DNA from: Streptomyces qinzhouensis
Lineage (GTDB): Bacteria; Actinomycetota; Actinomycetes; Streptomycetales; Streptomycetaceae
Assembly: GCF_007856155.1 (NCBI RefSeq)
Contig: NZ_CP042266.1
Coordinates: forward strand, 4,154,001-4,218,000
DNA: 64,000 nt
Direction of reading: 5' to 3'
In this document: positions 1 through 9,054 of the stretch, one piece after another
Numbering within the stretch: the first letter of the stretch is position 1
Layout: the number at the start of each line of letters is the position of its first letter
Notes under the pieces: generated by a model
What the model was told of the DNA's origin: nothing
Databases searched by the model: none
The model's input: only the letters and a program-made list of their open reading frames with translations
Translations under genes and position numbers: made by a program

Positions 1-491
1 CCGTCGGTCGGGCCGAGGATCTCCCGTACGCTCTCCGACGCCCAGTCGAATTGCAGCATCTGCAACCGCCGCTGCACGGCCTGCGCGGTCGCCATATTCC
101 GCATCCACCCCGCGGTGACCCCGAAATAGCGGTCGCAGACATGGCAGGCCGCGCCCAGGAGCAGCGCAAGATAACCCCACCCGGCGGCGCCCGCCAGTTG
201 ACCGGTCAGGTCCAGCAGGGGGAGGGCGGCCCCGGTGATGGTGCCCAGGGCCGTACCGATCCGCAACAGCCGTCCCGTACGCCGCTTCCAGACCCGGTCC
301 GCCAGATACCAGTCCACCGTCCGCAGTGCGGCCGTCTCCACCCAGCGGTACAGCTCGTCTAGGCGCTCGGCGGGCTCGCCCCAGTCGCCCAGCGGGAACG
401 GCCGTCCGGTCAGATCACCGCGTGGCGGTTCGCCCCGTTCGCTCCGCTCCTCCCGGGCCGGGCCCCCGGGCGGCATCTCCGGCTGGCTCAC
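1..491 (-). CDS. SLATT-domain membrane protein (3' end outside window)
   Basis: The minus strand is open from a GTG at 491 to the window edge, giving about 163 residues with no stop. After a polar Pro/Gly/Glu-rich start comes a helical stretch (ELYRWVETAALRTVDWYL), then two hydrophobic segments at roughly residues 85-105 and 110-130. This layout, paired transmembrane helices after an amphipathic helix, matches SLATT proteins, a family predicted from comparative genomics to act as membrane pore effectors or sensors. A SLATT gene next to ybaB-recR is usual in Streptomyces. The carboxy end lies beyond the window, so length and partner are unknown. The GTG is chosen because no other start gives the full first helix. 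Confidence 0.7.
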   Translation of the reverse strand, partial: MSQPEMPPGGPAREERSERGEPPRGDLTGRPFPLGDWGEPAERLDELYRWVETAALRTVDWYLADRVWKRRTGRLLRIGTALGTITGAALPLLDLTGQLAGAAGWGYLALLLGAACHVCDRYFGVTAGWMRNMATAQAVQRRLQMLQFDWASESVREILGPTD

Positions 492-832
492 CGGGACACT
501 CCTCTACGACGTCTCTCCGGCGTTGCTGCCGTGGTCGGCGGTCTGCTCGTGCGCGGTCCGGCGTGCGGTGCGACCTGCGCGCGCGGTGCTGCGGCTCCAT
601 ACGGGAACGACATGCTCTTTCCTACCGCCGAATGGGGGTTCGTGTGGGGGAAATCCCGGTATTTCCGTCCGCGGAAGGGCCTTGATCGGGAGATGGCCCC
701 GCAGCTTAGCCCCTCGGGCGGCGGGGTCGCCGCTCGGTGCGGCGGCCCGAACCGGGACCACGTAGGCTCGACGGAGTACCCGTTGTGATGTACGGCGTAC
801 CCGTTTGTGATGCCGAGATGCCAGGAGTGACC
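492..832. other. intergenic region, divergent promoters
   Basis: No coding frame here has convincing Streptomyces codon bias. The stretch separates the minus-strand SLATT gene from the plus-strand ybaB operon, so it should hold both promoters. A short inverted repeat (GGAAAT-6-ATTTCC, near 648-665) and a repeated 'gtacccgtt' motif near 776-812 are the only structures seen. The ribosome binding site for ybaB (AGGAG at 823-827) lies at its right end. Confidence 0.5.
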
Positions 833-1168
833 GTGTTTTCCGGTGGTGGCCAGCCCAATATGCAGCAGCTCCTTCAGCAGGCCCAGAAGATGCAGCAGGA
901 CCTCGCCCTGGCGCAGGAGGAGCTGGCGCGGACCGAGGTCGACGGGCAGGCCGGCGGCGGCCTGGTGAAGGCCACCGTGACCGGCTCCGGCGAGCTGCGT
1001 GCCCTGGTGATCGACCCGAAGGCGGTCGACCCCGAGGACACCGAGACCCTCGCGGACCTCGTGGTCGCCGCCGTGCAGGCCGCGAACGAGAACGCGCAGC
1101 AGCTGGCGCAGCAGAAGCTCGGCCCGCTGACGCAGGGTCTCGGCGGGATGCCGGGTCTGCCGTTCTGA
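833..1168 (+). CDS. ybaB: YbaB/EbfC nucleoid-associated protein
   Basis: A 111-residue YbaB/EbfC-family DNA-binding protein. It starts with the family hallmark, a Gln/Met-rich helix ([13 protein letters not shown]), followed by the small beta domain and a C-terminal helix ending in a Gly/Met/Pro tail ([10 protein letters not shown]). YbaB is a tweezer-shaped dimer that binds DNA and is almost always encoded beside recR. The GTG at 833 is chosen because AGGAG sits five bases upstream and the length then fits the family; an upstream ATG at 737 would add 32 atypical residues. It is the first gene of an apparent ybaB-recR-DUF5063 operon. Confidence 0.92.
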   Translation: MFSGGGQPNMQQLLQQAQKMQQDLALAQEELARTEVDGQAGGGLVKATVTGSGELRALVIDPKAVDPEDTETLADLVVAAVQAANENAQQLAQQKLGPLTQGLGGMPGLPF

Positions 1169-1357
1169 TCCGGTTTCCGAACCCGTGAGGCGTGCCGGGC
1201 GCGCCGAACGCGCCGGGTCCCCCCTTCCTGGTCTTCTGGACGGGGCGGCTCAGCCACTACGGTGAGACGGGCCGGAAGGATCCCGGGCGACCGGGTGACG
1301 GACCGGCCGGCATTCCGGTCGTACCGCAGCGGTCCGGAGCAGAGGAAAGGCAGTCCG

Positions 1358-1957
1358 TTGTACGAAGGCGTGGTTCAGGATCTGATCGACGAGCTGGGCA
1401 GGCTGCCCGGCGTCGGTCCCAAGAGCGCGCAGCGGATCGCCTTCCACATCCTCCAGGCCGAGCCGACCGATGTACGCCGGCTCGCCCATGCCCTGCTGGA
1501 AGTGAAGGACAAGGTCCGTTTCTGCGCCGTCTGCGGAAACGTCGCCCAGCAGGAGCAGTGCAACATCTGCCGCGATCCGCGCCGCGACCCCGCCGTCATC
1601 TGTGTGGTGGAAGAGTCGAAGGACGTTGTCGCGGTCGAACGGACCCGGGAATTCCGGGGCCGCTATCACGTGCTCGGCGGGGCGATCAGCCCCATTGAGG
1701 GCGTCGGCCCCGACGATCTGCGGATCCGGGAGCTGCTGGCGCGGCTCGCGGACGGCGCGGTCACCGAGCTGATCCTGGCCACGGACCCCAATCTGGAGGG
1801 CGAGGCCACGGCCACCTACCTGGCCCGGATGATCAAACCCATGGGTTTGAAGGTCACCCGGCTGGCCAGTGGTCTCCCTGTGGGGGGAGACTTGGAATAC
1901 GCCGACGAGGTCACGCTGGGACGTGCCTTCGAGGGGAGACGACTTCTCGATGTCTGA
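1358..1957 (+). CDS. recR: Recombination mediator protein RecR
   Basis: A 199-residue RecR that works with RecF/RecO to load RecA at gaps. Visible parts in order: the helix-hairpin-helix ([17 protein letters not shown], about residues 13-29), a C4 zinc finger (CAVCGN...CNIC), the Toprim domain with the acidic motif 'CVVEE' and '[13 protein letters not shown]', and the C-terminal end '[20 protein letters not shown]'. The TTG at 1358 follows a strong purine-rich site (AGAGGAAAGG) and gives the family start [14 protein letters not shown]. The stop overlaps the start of the next gene, so the two are translationally coupled. Confidence 0.97.
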   Translation: MYEGVVQDLIDELGRLPGVGPKSAQRIAFHILQAEPTDVRRLAHALLEVKDKVRFCAVCGNVAQQEQCNICRDPRRDPAVICVVEESKDVVAVERTREFRGRYHVLGGAISPIEGVGPDDLRIRELLARLADGAVTELILATDPNLEGEATATYLARMIKPMGLKVTRLASGLPVGGDLEYADEVTLGRAFEGRRLLDV

Positions 1958-2606
1958 CGCCATGCTGCACGCTGTGAACCAGGACCCCGACGACTTCGCG
2001 GTTCAGATCGCGGACTCGATCGAGTCCTTCATCGTTGCTGTGACGGAAGTCGCGAAGGGTGACGAGCCGGACAGCGCCGTACCGTTTCTGCTGCTGGAGG
2101 TCTCCCAGTTGCTGCTGACCGGCGGCCGGCTGGGTGCGCACGAGGACATCGTCCCGGACGAACGGTACGAGCCGGATACCGGCCCGGAGCCGGACGTGGA
2201 CGACCTGCGGGAACGATTCGGCCGGATGCTCGAACCGGTGGATGTGTTCTCCGAGGTCTTCGACCCGTACGAGCCCCGTAAGGCGCCCGTGGCGTTCCGT
2301 ATCTCGGACAACATCGCGGATATCGTCACCGATCTGCGGCACGGGCTCGCCCACTATCGGTCCGGGCGCACCACCGAGGCGCTGTGGTGGTGGCAGTTCT
2401 CGTACTTCTCCAACTGGGGGCCGACCGCGTCGGCGACCCTGCGGGCGCTCCAGTCGCTGGTCTCGCACGTCCGGCTGGACCAGCCGCTGGCCGCGCTGGA
2501 CGGGCTGGACACGGACGAGGACCTGGCCGAGGAGGCGCTGGCGGAGGAGGCGGGGCGGGTGATGGCGGAGGAGATCGCCGCACCGCTGGGGCTGCACAGT
2601 CCCTGA
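1950..2606 (+). CDS. DUF5063 domain protein
   Basis: A 218-residue acidic protein of the actinobacterial DUF5063 family, whose function is unknown. The frame starts at an ATG preceded by GAGGGGAG and overlaps the recR stop by 8 bases. Its sequence is mainly helical with many Asp/Glu residues and a Trp-rich patch ([15 protein letters not shown]). The invariable position behind recR in Streptomyces is the only functional hint and may only reflect operon conservation. The C-terminal 60 residues are low complexity (Asp/Glu/Ala). Confidence 0.85.
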   Translation: MSDAMLHAVNQDPDDFAVQIADSIESFIVAVTEVAKGDEPDSAVPFLLLEVSQLLLTGGRLGAHEDIVPDERYEPDTGPEPDVDDLRERFGRMLEPVDVFSEVFDPYEPRKAPVAFRISDNIADIVTDLRHGLAHYRSGRTTEALWWWQFSYFSNWGPTASATLRALQSLVSHVRLDQPLAALDGLDTDEDLAEEALAEEAGRVMAEEIAAPLGLHSP

Positions 2607-2871
2607 GCCGCTCGGGCTCCCGTTTCCTTCCGGCTCCGGCTCCCGTTCCCGCTCGGGCTCCGGTGGGGGCGCGCGCCTTGCTGTGAGGCCGCCCACATGG
2701 TGCGTACTCCGGCCTTCTCCGGGGCAGTAGGCCAGCCGAGCGGAACTGTTCATCAGGCGAGCCGGGCATCTCAGCATGTGATGTGCCGGGGGCCGGACCG
2801 GGGCCGCTCGTTAAACTGGGCCGACCGCAGACCACAGGACTGCGGCGGAAGAAACCGAGCGAGGAGCGCAC
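2607..2871. promoter_or_regulatory. Upstream region of the ask-asd operon
   Basis: No gene is seen here. It begins with imperfect GGCTCC(C/G)G repeats (2610-2670). The last 60 bases carry the likely promoter and the site 'gcgaggagcg' before the GTG of aspartokinase. No T-box or lysine riboswitch structure is obvious. Confidence 0.4.
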
Positions 2872-4143
2872 GTGGGCCTTGTCGTGCAGAAGTACGGAGG
2901 CTCCTCCGTTGCCGATGCCGAGGGCATCAAGCGCGTCGCCAAGCGGATCGTGGATGCCAAGAAGAACGGCCACCAGGTGGTCGTCGTGGTCTCCGCGATG
3001 GGCGACACGACGGACGAGCTGATCGACCTCGCGGAGCAGGTGTCACCGATCCCTGCGGGCCGCGAATTCGACATGCTGCTGACTGCGGGGGAGCGGATCT
3101 CCATGGCCCTGCTGGCCATGGCGATCAAAAACCTGGGCCACGAGGCCCAGTCCTTCACCGGCAGCCAGGCCGGCGTCATCACCGACTCGGTCCACAACAA
3201 AGCGCGCATCATCGATGTCACGCCGGGCCGGATCCGTACCGCGCTGGACGAGGGCAATATCGCCATCGTCGCCGGATTCCAGGGTGTGTCCCAGGACAAG
3301 AAGGACATCACCACCCTCGGCCGTGGCGGCTCCGACACCACCGCCGTCGCCCTGGCCGCCGCGCTGGACGCCGAGGTCTGCGAGATCTACACGGATGTGG
3401 ACGGCGTCTTCACCGCCGACCCCCGGGTCGTCCCCAAGGCCAGGAAGATCGACTGGATCTCCTTCGAGGACATGCTGGAGCTGGCCTCCTCCGGCTCCAA
3501 GGTGCTGCTCCACCGCTGTGTCGAGTACGCCCGCCGCTACAACATTCCGATCCATGTCCGCTCGTCCTTCTCCGGACTGCGCGGCACCTGGGTGAGCAAC
3601 GAACCGCAGGGAGACCAGCAGATGGAGCACGCCATCATCTCCGGAGTCGCCCATGACGTCTCCGAGGCCAAGGTCACGGTCGTCGGGGTGCCCGACAAGC
3701 CGGGCGAGGCGGCGGCCATCTTCCGGGCGATCGCGGACGCCGACATCAATCTGGACATGATCGTCCAGAATGTGTCCGCGGCCACCACCGCACTGACCGA
3801 CATCTCCTTCACGCTGCCCAAGACGGACGGCGCCCGGGCGATCGACGAGCTGGAGAAGGCCAAGGACCGGATCGGCTTCGAATCGCTCCGCTACGACGAC
3901 CAGATCGGCAAGATCTCCCTGGTCGGCGCCGGGATGAAGACCAACCCGGGCGTCACGGCCTCCTTCTTCGAGGCGCTGACGGACGCCGGGGTGAACATCG
4001 AGCTGATCTCGACCTCCGAGATCCGTATCTCGGTCGTCACCCGCGCCGAAGACGTCAACGAGGCGGTGCGCGCCGTGCACAGCGCCTTCGGTCTGGACAG
4101 CGACAACGACGAGGCCGTGGTCTACGGAGGCACCGGCCGATGA
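2872..4143 (+). CDS. ask: Aspartokinase (alpha subunit)
   Basis: A 423-residue aspartate kinase, first step of the aspartate pathway to lysine, threonine, methionine, isoleucine and diaminopimelate. The amino-acid kinase domain starts with '[19 protein letters not shown]'; '[16 protein letters not shown]' is the substrate/ATP loop. Two ACT domains follow (about 265-340 and 345-410) and form the feedback-regulation site in this family. The length equals the Corynebacterium-type LysC alpha. The GTG start has GAGGAG eight bases upstream. Its stop overlaps the ATG of the next gene (ATGA), so ask and asd are coupled. Confidence 0.97.
   Translation: MGLVVQKYGGSSVADAEGIKRVAKRIVDAKKNGHQVVVVVSAMGDTTDELIDLAEQVSPIPAGREFDMLLTAGERISMALLAMAIKNLGHEAQSFTGSQAGVITDSVHNKARIIDVTPGRIRTALDEGNIAIVAGFQGVSQDKKDITTLGRGGSDTTAVALAAALDAEVCEIYTDVDGVFTADPRVVPKARKIDWISFEDMLELASSGSKVLLHRCVEYARRYNIPIHVRSSFSGLRGTWVSNEPQGDQQMEHAIISGVAHDVSEAKVTVVGVPDKPGEAAAIFRAIADADINLDMIVQNVSAATTALTDISFTLPKTDGARAIDELEKAKDRIGFESLRYDDQIGKISLVGAGMKTNPGVTASFFEALTDAGVNIELISTSEIRISVVTRAEDVNEAVRAVHSAFGLDSDNDEAVVYGGTGR
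3622..4143 (+). CDS. Aspartokinase beta subunit (internal in-frame start)
   Basis: An in-frame ATG at codon 251 is preceded by AGGGAG at seven bases spacing. From here the product is about 173 residues made only of the two ACT domains. In Corynebacterium and Bacillus, alpha2beta2 aspartokinases use exactly such an internal start (beta begins near residue 250 in C. glutamicum), so a separate regulatory subunit is likely. The site and position are seen in the sequence; production of the short protein is inferred. Confidence 0.6.
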   Translation: MEHAIISGVAHDVSEAKVTVVGVPDKPGEAAAIFRAIADADINLDMIVQNVSAATTALTDISFTLPKTDGARAIDELEKAKDRIGFESLRYDDQIGKISLVGAGMKTNPGVTASFFEALTDAGVNIELISTSEIRISVVTRAEDVNEAVRAVHSAFGLDSDNDEAVVYGGTGR

Positions 4144-5273
4144 TCCGCAAGCCGGCGCTCGCGGTCGTCGGAGCGACCGGAGCCGTCGGCGCGGTGATGC
4201 TGGAGCTGCTCTCCCGCAACGAGGACGTCTGGGGCGCGATCCGTCTCGTCGCCTCCCCGCGCTCGGCCGGCCGCAAGCTGGCCGTGCGCGGGGAGGAGTG
4301 CGAGGTCGTCCCGTTGACGGAGGAGGCGCTCAGCGGGATCGACGTGGCGATGTTCCTGGTGCCCGCCGAGGTGTCCGCGCAGTGGGCGCCGGTCGCCGCC
4401 GCCAAGGGAGCGGTCGTGGTGGACGCCTCCGCGGCGTTCCGGCTCGACCCGGATGTGCCGCTGGTCGTCCCCGAGATCAATCCCCACGCGATACGGGTAC
4501 GGCCGCGAGGCATCGTCGCCGGACCCCATGACACCACCCTCGCCATGCTCCCGACGGTGGGCGCCCTGCACGCCGAGTTCGGGCTGCGGCAGTTGGTCGT
4601 GGCCTCGTACCAGGCCGTCAGCGGTGCGGGCCGGGACGCCGTGGCCGTGCTGCGCGCCCAGACGGCGCTGGTCGCGGGGACCGGGCTGGGGGAGAGCCCC
4701 GGGGACGTACGCCGTGCCGTGGAGGCGACGGCGCCGCGCCGACCGGGCCCGGCCGGCGCGGCGCCGGGCGGACTCCGGTCCGGGGCCTCCGGCTTCGGCC
4801 CCTTCCCGGCGCCCGTCGCCCTCAATGTCGTGCCCTGGACCGGTGAACCGGCCGAGGACGGCTGGTCCTCCGAAGAGCTCGGGCTGCGGGCGGAGGTCCG
4901 CAAGGTCCTCGACCTGCCGGGGCTGCATGTCTCGGCGACCTGTGTCCGGGTCCCCGTACTGACCACGCACTCCCTCGCCGTGCACGCGCGCTTCGAATCG
5001 GAGGTGACGGTCGCGCGGGCCCACGAGATCCTCGCGACCTCACCCGGTGTGGTCCTCTTCGACGATCCGGCGGCCGGTGAGTTCCCCACGCCCGCCGATG
5101 TGGTCGGCACCGATCCGACCTGGGTGGGCCGGGTGCGGCGGTCACCCGACGACCCCTGCGCCCTGGAGCTGTTCGTCTGCGGGGACAACCTCCGCAAGGG
5201 CGCGGCGCTGAACACCGCTCAGATCGCCGAGTCCGTCGCCCAGTCGCTGAATCCCTCCCGGCCCGCTCCATGA
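4140..5273 (+). CDS. asd: Aspartate-semialdehyde dehydrogenase homologue lacking the catalytic cysteine
   Basis: A 377-residue protein of the Asd family, which reduces aspartyl phosphate to aspartate semialdehyde with NADPH. The Rossmann start ([16 protein letters not shown]), substrate-orienting Gln (SYQAVSGAG), '[12 protein letters not shown]' with the base histidine, and C-terminal '[16 protein letters not shown]' are all present. The nucleophile motif, NPNC(T/S)T in active enzymes, reads GPHDTT here, so Asp replaces Cys. A Gly/Ala/Pro-rich insertion (about residues 200-225) is also unusual. By family rules it should be inactive as a dehydrogenase. Coupling to ask is retained, so it may be a regulatory or decaying copy with an active Asd elsewhere. 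Confidence 0.85.
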   Translation: MIRKPALAVVGATGAVGAVMLELLSRNEDVWGAIRLVASPRSAGRKLAVRGEECEVVPLTEEALSGIDVAMFLVPAEVSAQWAPVAAAKGAVVVDASAAFRLDPDVPLVVPEINPHAIRVRPRGIVAGPHDTTLAMLPTVGALHAEFGLRQLVVASYQAVSGAGRDAVAVLRAQTALVAGTGLGESPGDVRRAVEATAPRRPGPAGAAPGGLRSGASGFGPFPAPVALNVVPWTGEPAEDGWSSEELGLRAEVRKVLDLPGLHVSATCVRVPVLTTHSLAVHARFESEVTVARAHEILATSPGVVLFDDPAAGEFPTPADVVGTDPTWVGRVRRSPDDPCALELFVCGDNLRKGAALNTAQIAESVAQSLNPSRPAP

Positions 5274-5595
5274 CCCCCTTCATGATCGAAAACTGGGCTG
5301 TTTTCAGCCGTTCGGTCTGTCTAAATGCTGCCTACACTTTGTAGGATCTGTGAACGCCCCGTGAATGCGCCGCGGATCCTTACCGGTCCGGCGCGGGTGC
5401 GAAGATGACCAGCGGTTCCCTACTCCCTGACTGCAACCGCCAGTTGGGCCGGGAGCGTCTTTGCGGGCACCGCCGGTCGGCGCCGCGAAAAAGGGGCATG
5501 GGGGAAGAGCGACGACGCATGGCTGCAGAGAATCCACGATCAGAAGCCGAAGCATGCGCGTACAACCCTGACGGGGGGACGCGGGTCCAACAGAC
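5274..5595. other. Intergenic region before the ECF sigma gene
   Basis: No convincing gene. An AT-rich hairpin (GAAAAC-6-GTTTTC, 5288-5305) just after asd could act as a weak terminator. A small inverted repeat (CTACA-3/4-TGTAG) lies near 5332-5345 and may belong to the promoter or operator of the sigma gene. The start of the sigma frame is GTG 5596, without a strong ribosome binding site. Confidence 0.4.
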
Positions 5596-6318
5596 GTGGC
5601 AGAGGTACTCGACTTCGCAAGGGTGGCGGCACCCGGTGTCTCCGTGCGCCCGTTCCGCAGGCCGCGCCTGCCGGGGGGCATGCCGGTGATCGCGCCCGTG
5701 CCGTCCACCCCATCGACGCCGCCCGGAGCGGCGACCGCCCCCGCGCTCTCGCCGGGCATCCCCGCCCAGCGGGAGAACGGCGGCGCGGGCACCGCCGCCG
5801 GGTCCGCGGCGCCCGCCGTGGCCCTCGGCACGACCGTCGACCACCTCACGGAGACCTACCGCGCGCACTACCGCTCCCTGCTGGGACTGGCCGCGCTGCT
5901 CCTCGACGACACCGCCTCCTGCGAGGACGTCGTCCAGGAGGCCTTCATAAGGGTCCACTCCGCACGCAACCGCGTCCGGGACCCCGAGAAGACCCTCGCC
6001 TATCTGCGGCAGACCGTCGTCAACCTCTCCCGCTCGGCGCTGCGCCGGCGCATCCTCGGCCTCAAGCTGCTCTCCAAGCCCATGCCGGACATGGCGAGCG
6101 CTGAGGAGGGGGCGTACGACCAGTTGGAGCGGGACGCCCTGATCAAGGCGATGCGCGGCCTCCAGCGCCGTCAGCGCGAGGTCCTCGTCCTGCGGTACTT
6201 CGCGGATATGACCGAGGCCCAGGTCGCCCAGACGCTGGGCATATCCCTCGGCTCGGTGAAGGCGTACGGCTCCCGGGGCATAGCGGCCCTGCGCGTGGCC
6301 ATGGGGGCCACCAAGTGA
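5596..6318 (+). CDS. SigE-family ECF RNA polymerase sigma factor
   Basis: An ECF sigma factor of 240 residues. After a poorly conserved Pro/Ala-rich lead of about 75 residues, region 2 begins (LTETYRAHYRSLLGLAALLLDD...CEDVVQEAFIRVHSARNRV) with the expected DVVQEAF core helix. Region 4 follows: QRREVLVLRYFADMTEAQVAQTLGI and GSVKAYGSRGIAALR, the helix-turn-helix that reads the -35 box. Its stop overlaps the next start (GTGA), and that gene encodes a single-pass membrane protein, the usual sigma/anti-sigma arrangement. The true start could be downstream, for example near the conserved region at codon 80. Confidence 0.85.
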   Translation: MAEVLDFARVAAPGVSVRPFRRPRLPGGMPVIAPVPSTPSTPPGAATAPALSPGIPAQRENGGAGTAAGSAAPAVALGTTVDHLTETYRAHYRSLLGLAALLLDDTASCEDVVQEAFIRVHSARNRVRDPEKTLAYLRQTVVNLSRSALRRRILGLKLLSKPMPDMASAEEGAYDQLERDALIKAMRGLQRRQREVLVLRYFADMTEAQVAQTLGISLGSVKAYGSRGIAALRVAMGATK

Positions 6319-7532
6319 GCGACGGCCGCGGCATGGACCCGGGAACCGGGCAGAACGAACAGCCGGAGAGGCAGCCGGACGGGCCGCTCGACGACCGGAC
6401 TGAAAGCGGAATGGTGAACAGCAGGCCGGAACACGGACAGGGCGCCGCGGATGCGCCGGAGCCCTCGGAACGACGGGACCCGCGGCCCGGACAGGGCACC
6501 CCCCCGGCCCCCGGCCCCGGCTTCGATCTCTCGTCGGACCTCTCGTCCGACCTGGGACAACTGCTCCAGGACGCGGTCAACGGCCTCCAGCCCGCCGACG
6601 GCGCCTTGGACAGGCTGCGTACGGCCGTCCCCGCGCGGCGCGCCCGGAAACGCCGGCTGGTGGTGGGCGCGGTCGCCGCGGTCGTCCTGACCGGGACCGC
6701 GGTTCCCGCCCTCCTCCATGTCGCCGGCTCGTCGGACACCACCAGCACCAACACCGCCAACGCCGGCCACGATCAGCCCACCGGCGGTGAGGGCGAACCC
6801 TCCGGCGCTTCCGGCGGCCCGGGCGGCGCCGAGCTCCGCCGGCCCGATGCCGACAAGGGGCGGGACCCCGAGACGGGCAGCCGCCCCGGCGGCCCTTCGG
6901 CGGACACCTCGTACAGCGACCCCGGCGCCGGGGACCCCAAGGCCACCGGCGGCACCGGCGAGGCCCCCGCCGGCTCCTCTCCGGCCTGTGAGCCCACCCA
7001 GCTCGGTGTCACCTCCGCGGCGGCCGAGGCGCCGGACGCGGACGGCAAGGTGTACGGCGCGTTCCGGGTCGCCAACGTCTCCAGGAGCGAATGCGCGGTC
7101 ACGGGCGACGGCACGATCGCCTTCAAGGTCAGCGGCGCCGCCGACGAGTCGAAGATCAGCGTGGTCGATCACACCGGCGGCGACGCGGCCCCCGGCCTGC
7201 CCGCTCCCGCGAAGGAGAGGACCCCGCTGCTGCTGAAGCCCGATTCGGCGTACGAGGTGCGGTTCGCCTGGGTCCCGGACGGCAGCTGTCCCCCCGGCGG
7301 GCCGTCCCCCGGCCCCTCCACCACGGAGGGCACCACCACCGGCGGCACCGGCAACCCCGCGGGCCCGCCGCCCACCGGGACCGAGCCCCAACTGGAGGGC
7401 TCCGACCCGGCTCCCGCCGAAGGCAGCGTCTCCGTCACCCACACCGCCGACCCCGGCGCCCCCACGGCCGAGGCCACCATCCCCAACGCCTGCTCCGGCA
7501 CGATCTACCGCACGGGCGTCCTGGGCGGCTAG
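6315..7532 (+). CDS. Single-pass membrane protein, putative partner of the ECF sigma factor
   Basis: A 405-residue protein. Residues 1-110 are polar and include 'DLGQLLQDAVNGLQPADGALDRL', a short helical segment typical of cytoplasmic parts of sigma-linked membrane proteins. A basic stop (RRARKRR) leads into one transmembrane helix (about 116-136). The outside part is rich in Pro, Gly and Thr and holds a small Cys-containing domain (CEPTQLGVT...SRSECAVTGDGTI...CPPGG...NACSGT). No zinc-binding HxxxCxxC anti-sigma motif is seen, so calling it an anti-sigma factor rests on gene coupling to the sigma gene only. Confidence 0.75.
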   Translation: MSDGRGMDPGTGQNEQPERQPDGPLDDRTESGMVNSRPEHGQGAADAPEPSERRDPRPGQGTPPAPGPGFDLSSDLSSDLGQLLQDAVNGLQPADGALDRLRTAVPARRARKRRLVVGAVAAVVLTGTAVPALLHVAGSSDTTSTNTANAGHDQPTGGEGEPSGASGGPGGAELRRPDADKGRDPETGSRPGGPSADTSYSDPGAGDPKATGGTGEAPAGSSPACEPTQLGVTSAAAEAPDADGKVYGAFRVANVSRSECAVTGDGTIAFKVSGAADESKISVVDHTGGDAAPGLPAPAKERTPLLLKPDSAYEVRFAWVPDGSCPPGGPSPGPSTTEGTTTGGTGNPAGPPPTGTEPQLEGSDPAPAEGSVSVTHTADPGAPTAEATIPNACSGTIYRTGVLGG

Positions 7533-7543
7533 GCCGACGAACC

Positions 7544-7975
7544 ATGGACGGTACGGAGATACTCTTCCGCTATCTGTGCGCCCGCCGCGATCGCAGCGAC
7601 AAGGTCGGCTTCACCCTCCGCGACGGCCGGGAGTTCCTCGGCTGGATCATTGATCTTGCCCTGGACCCGGCCTCGGACCTGGACCCGGCCTCGGACCCGG
7701 ACCCGGCCTCGGACCCGGACCCGGTCTCGGACCCGGACCCGGTCTCGGACCCGGATTCCGGCGAGGAGCTGTACTCGGACCTTCCGGAGCGCCCCACGTC
7801 CATCACCGGCCCCTGTGTGTTGCTCTCCTGGGCGCCCAGTCCCTTCTACGCCCAGGCCTCGACCGACGGTTCCTGGAACCCCGACGACGAGTGGATCCCG
7901 CTGACCGCGATCGTGCCGGGCTCCCCGTCCCATTACAGCCGCTCCACCCGGGGCTGGATCCCCTACCCCGGCTGA
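7544..7975 (+). CDS. Hypothetical protein with DPASDP repeats
   Basis: A 143-residue protein of unknown function. The start has weak support: no strong ribosome binding site, but the first 40 residues (FRYLCARRDRSDKVGFTLRDG) and the end (DDEWIPLTAIVPGS...GWIPYPG) have normal codon bias. Between them lie five 18-bp tandem repeats coding for six residues each (DPASDP/DPVSDP), an acidic spacer that probably expands and contracts by slippage. It follows the sigma/membrane pair by 11 bases and may belong to the same transcript. Confidence 0.6.
   Translation: MDGTEILFRYLCARRDRSDKVGFTLRDGREFLGWIIDLALDPASDLDPASDPDPASDPDPVSDPDPVSDPDSGEELYSDLPERPTSITGPCVLLSWAPSPFYAQASTDGSWNPDDEWIPLTAIVPGSPSHYSRSTRGWIPYPG
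7663..7752. repeat. Five 18-bp tandem repeats inside a coding frame
   Basis: Five consecutive 18-bp units with consensus 'ggacccggcctcggaccc', differing at one or two positions. They are in frame and encode Asp-Pro-Ala/Val-Ser-Asp-Pro. Confidence 0.95.
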
Positions 7976-8100
7976 CCGCCCACCCGGACCGTGTTCCCGG
8001 CAGAGAGCAACGCCTCCGGCACGCCCGGGAACAGCCCGGGCCACCGAGGGCCGGACCCGGACAGGACGACAGGCCCTGGTCCGGCCGGGTAAAGCCGGGT

Positions 8101-9027
8101 TCAGACCGAGGTCCGCCCGGTCCCGGCCACCGCCGCGCCCGAAGCCGCAGCCGCCTCCACGGACCCGGCGGCCGTACCCGCGGAGCCGGCCTCCGATCCG
8201 GCGGTCCCGGCGGCCGTACCGGCAGAGCCCGGATCCGCCGCCGCCTCCGCGGACCCCGCGTTCACGCCGCCCGGTTCCGACTCCAGGGCCAGACCCAGCT
8301 CCGCGTCCTTCAGCATCTCCACCTCACGGCGGAACAGCCGGACCCACATGAAGAGGATGAACGCCACCCCGGCGAACCACTCGCCCGAGTACCCCAGGTT
8401 CTGGAAGGCCTTCAGGTCCAGCCCGGCACCCTCCGGCAGGGTCGCCGGCACGGGCCGCAGGCCCTTGTCCGCCTGGATGAGGGTGACCCAACCGTCGTAC
8501 ACCCGGTCCGGGACCACATTGACCAGCGACGCCGCGCTGATCATGGCCAACTGCCCCCGGGGCAGACCGCCCGCCGCATGCACCCCGTCCTTGCCGACGG
8601 TCTCGGACGCCTGGAGGGCGCCCGCGACCGAGACCCGGCCCGCCGGCGCGGCGGGGACCGCGGCGCCCTCGGGCAGCCAGCCCCGGACCACCGGGAGGGC
8701 CCGGCCGCCGTCCGTCTTCAGCAACGTCAGTACATAGGATCCGGTCCGCCCGTCCAGCTCCCGCCCCGGGACGAGGAACTGCTCCCCGTAGCGCCCGGAC
8801 GCCGTCGCCGTCCGACCGGACGTCTCCTTGTCGACGGGCAGCAGCTCGTCCAGCGGCGTCGGCCTCAGCTCCTCCGCCGTCGGCGCCCGCTCCGCCTCCT
8901 TCTGGGCCTCGGCGCGAGCCTCGAACCGGCCGAGCTGCCAGGTCCCCATGAAGATGCACAGCGGGATCGCCAGCGCGACGAAGACATTGATGCCCCACCA
9001 GCGGGGCGTCAGCAGGATCCGGTACAC
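8101..9027 (-). CDS. SURF1-family cytochrome oxidase biogenesis protein
   Basis: A 308-residue SURF1-like protein, an assembly factor for haem a-containing cytochrome c oxidase in the cell membrane. The N-terminal transmembrane helix carries the family signature (WGINVFVALAIPLCIFMGTWQ, about 11-29). The extracellular beta part includes 'RYGEQFLVPGR' and 'GWLPEG', and the second helix near residues 222-240 (YSGEWFAGVAFILFMWVRLF) ends the SURF1 fold. The remaining C-terminal 60 residues are Ala/Gly/Ser/Glu low complexity and probably unstructured. Transcribed with the same polarity as the following S9 peptidase gene, 27 bases apart. Confidence 0.9.
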   Translation of the reverse strand: MYRILLTPRWWGINVFVALAIPLCIFMGTWQLGRFEARAEAQKEAERAPTAEELRPTPLDELLPVDKETSGRTATASGRYGEQFLVPGRELDGRTGSYVLTLLKTDGGRALPVVRGWLPEGAAVPAAPAGRVSVAGALQASETVGKDGVHAAGGLPRGQLAMISAASLVNVVPDRVYDGWVTLIQADKGLRPVPATLPEGAGLDLKAFQNLGYSGEWFAGVAFILFMWVRLFRREVEMLKDAELGLALESEPGGVNAGSAEAAADPGSAGTAAGTAGSEAGSAGTAAGSVEAAAASGAAVAGTGRTSV

Positions 9028-9054
9028 CCCTCCACGGTACGGAACGTCCTCCGG

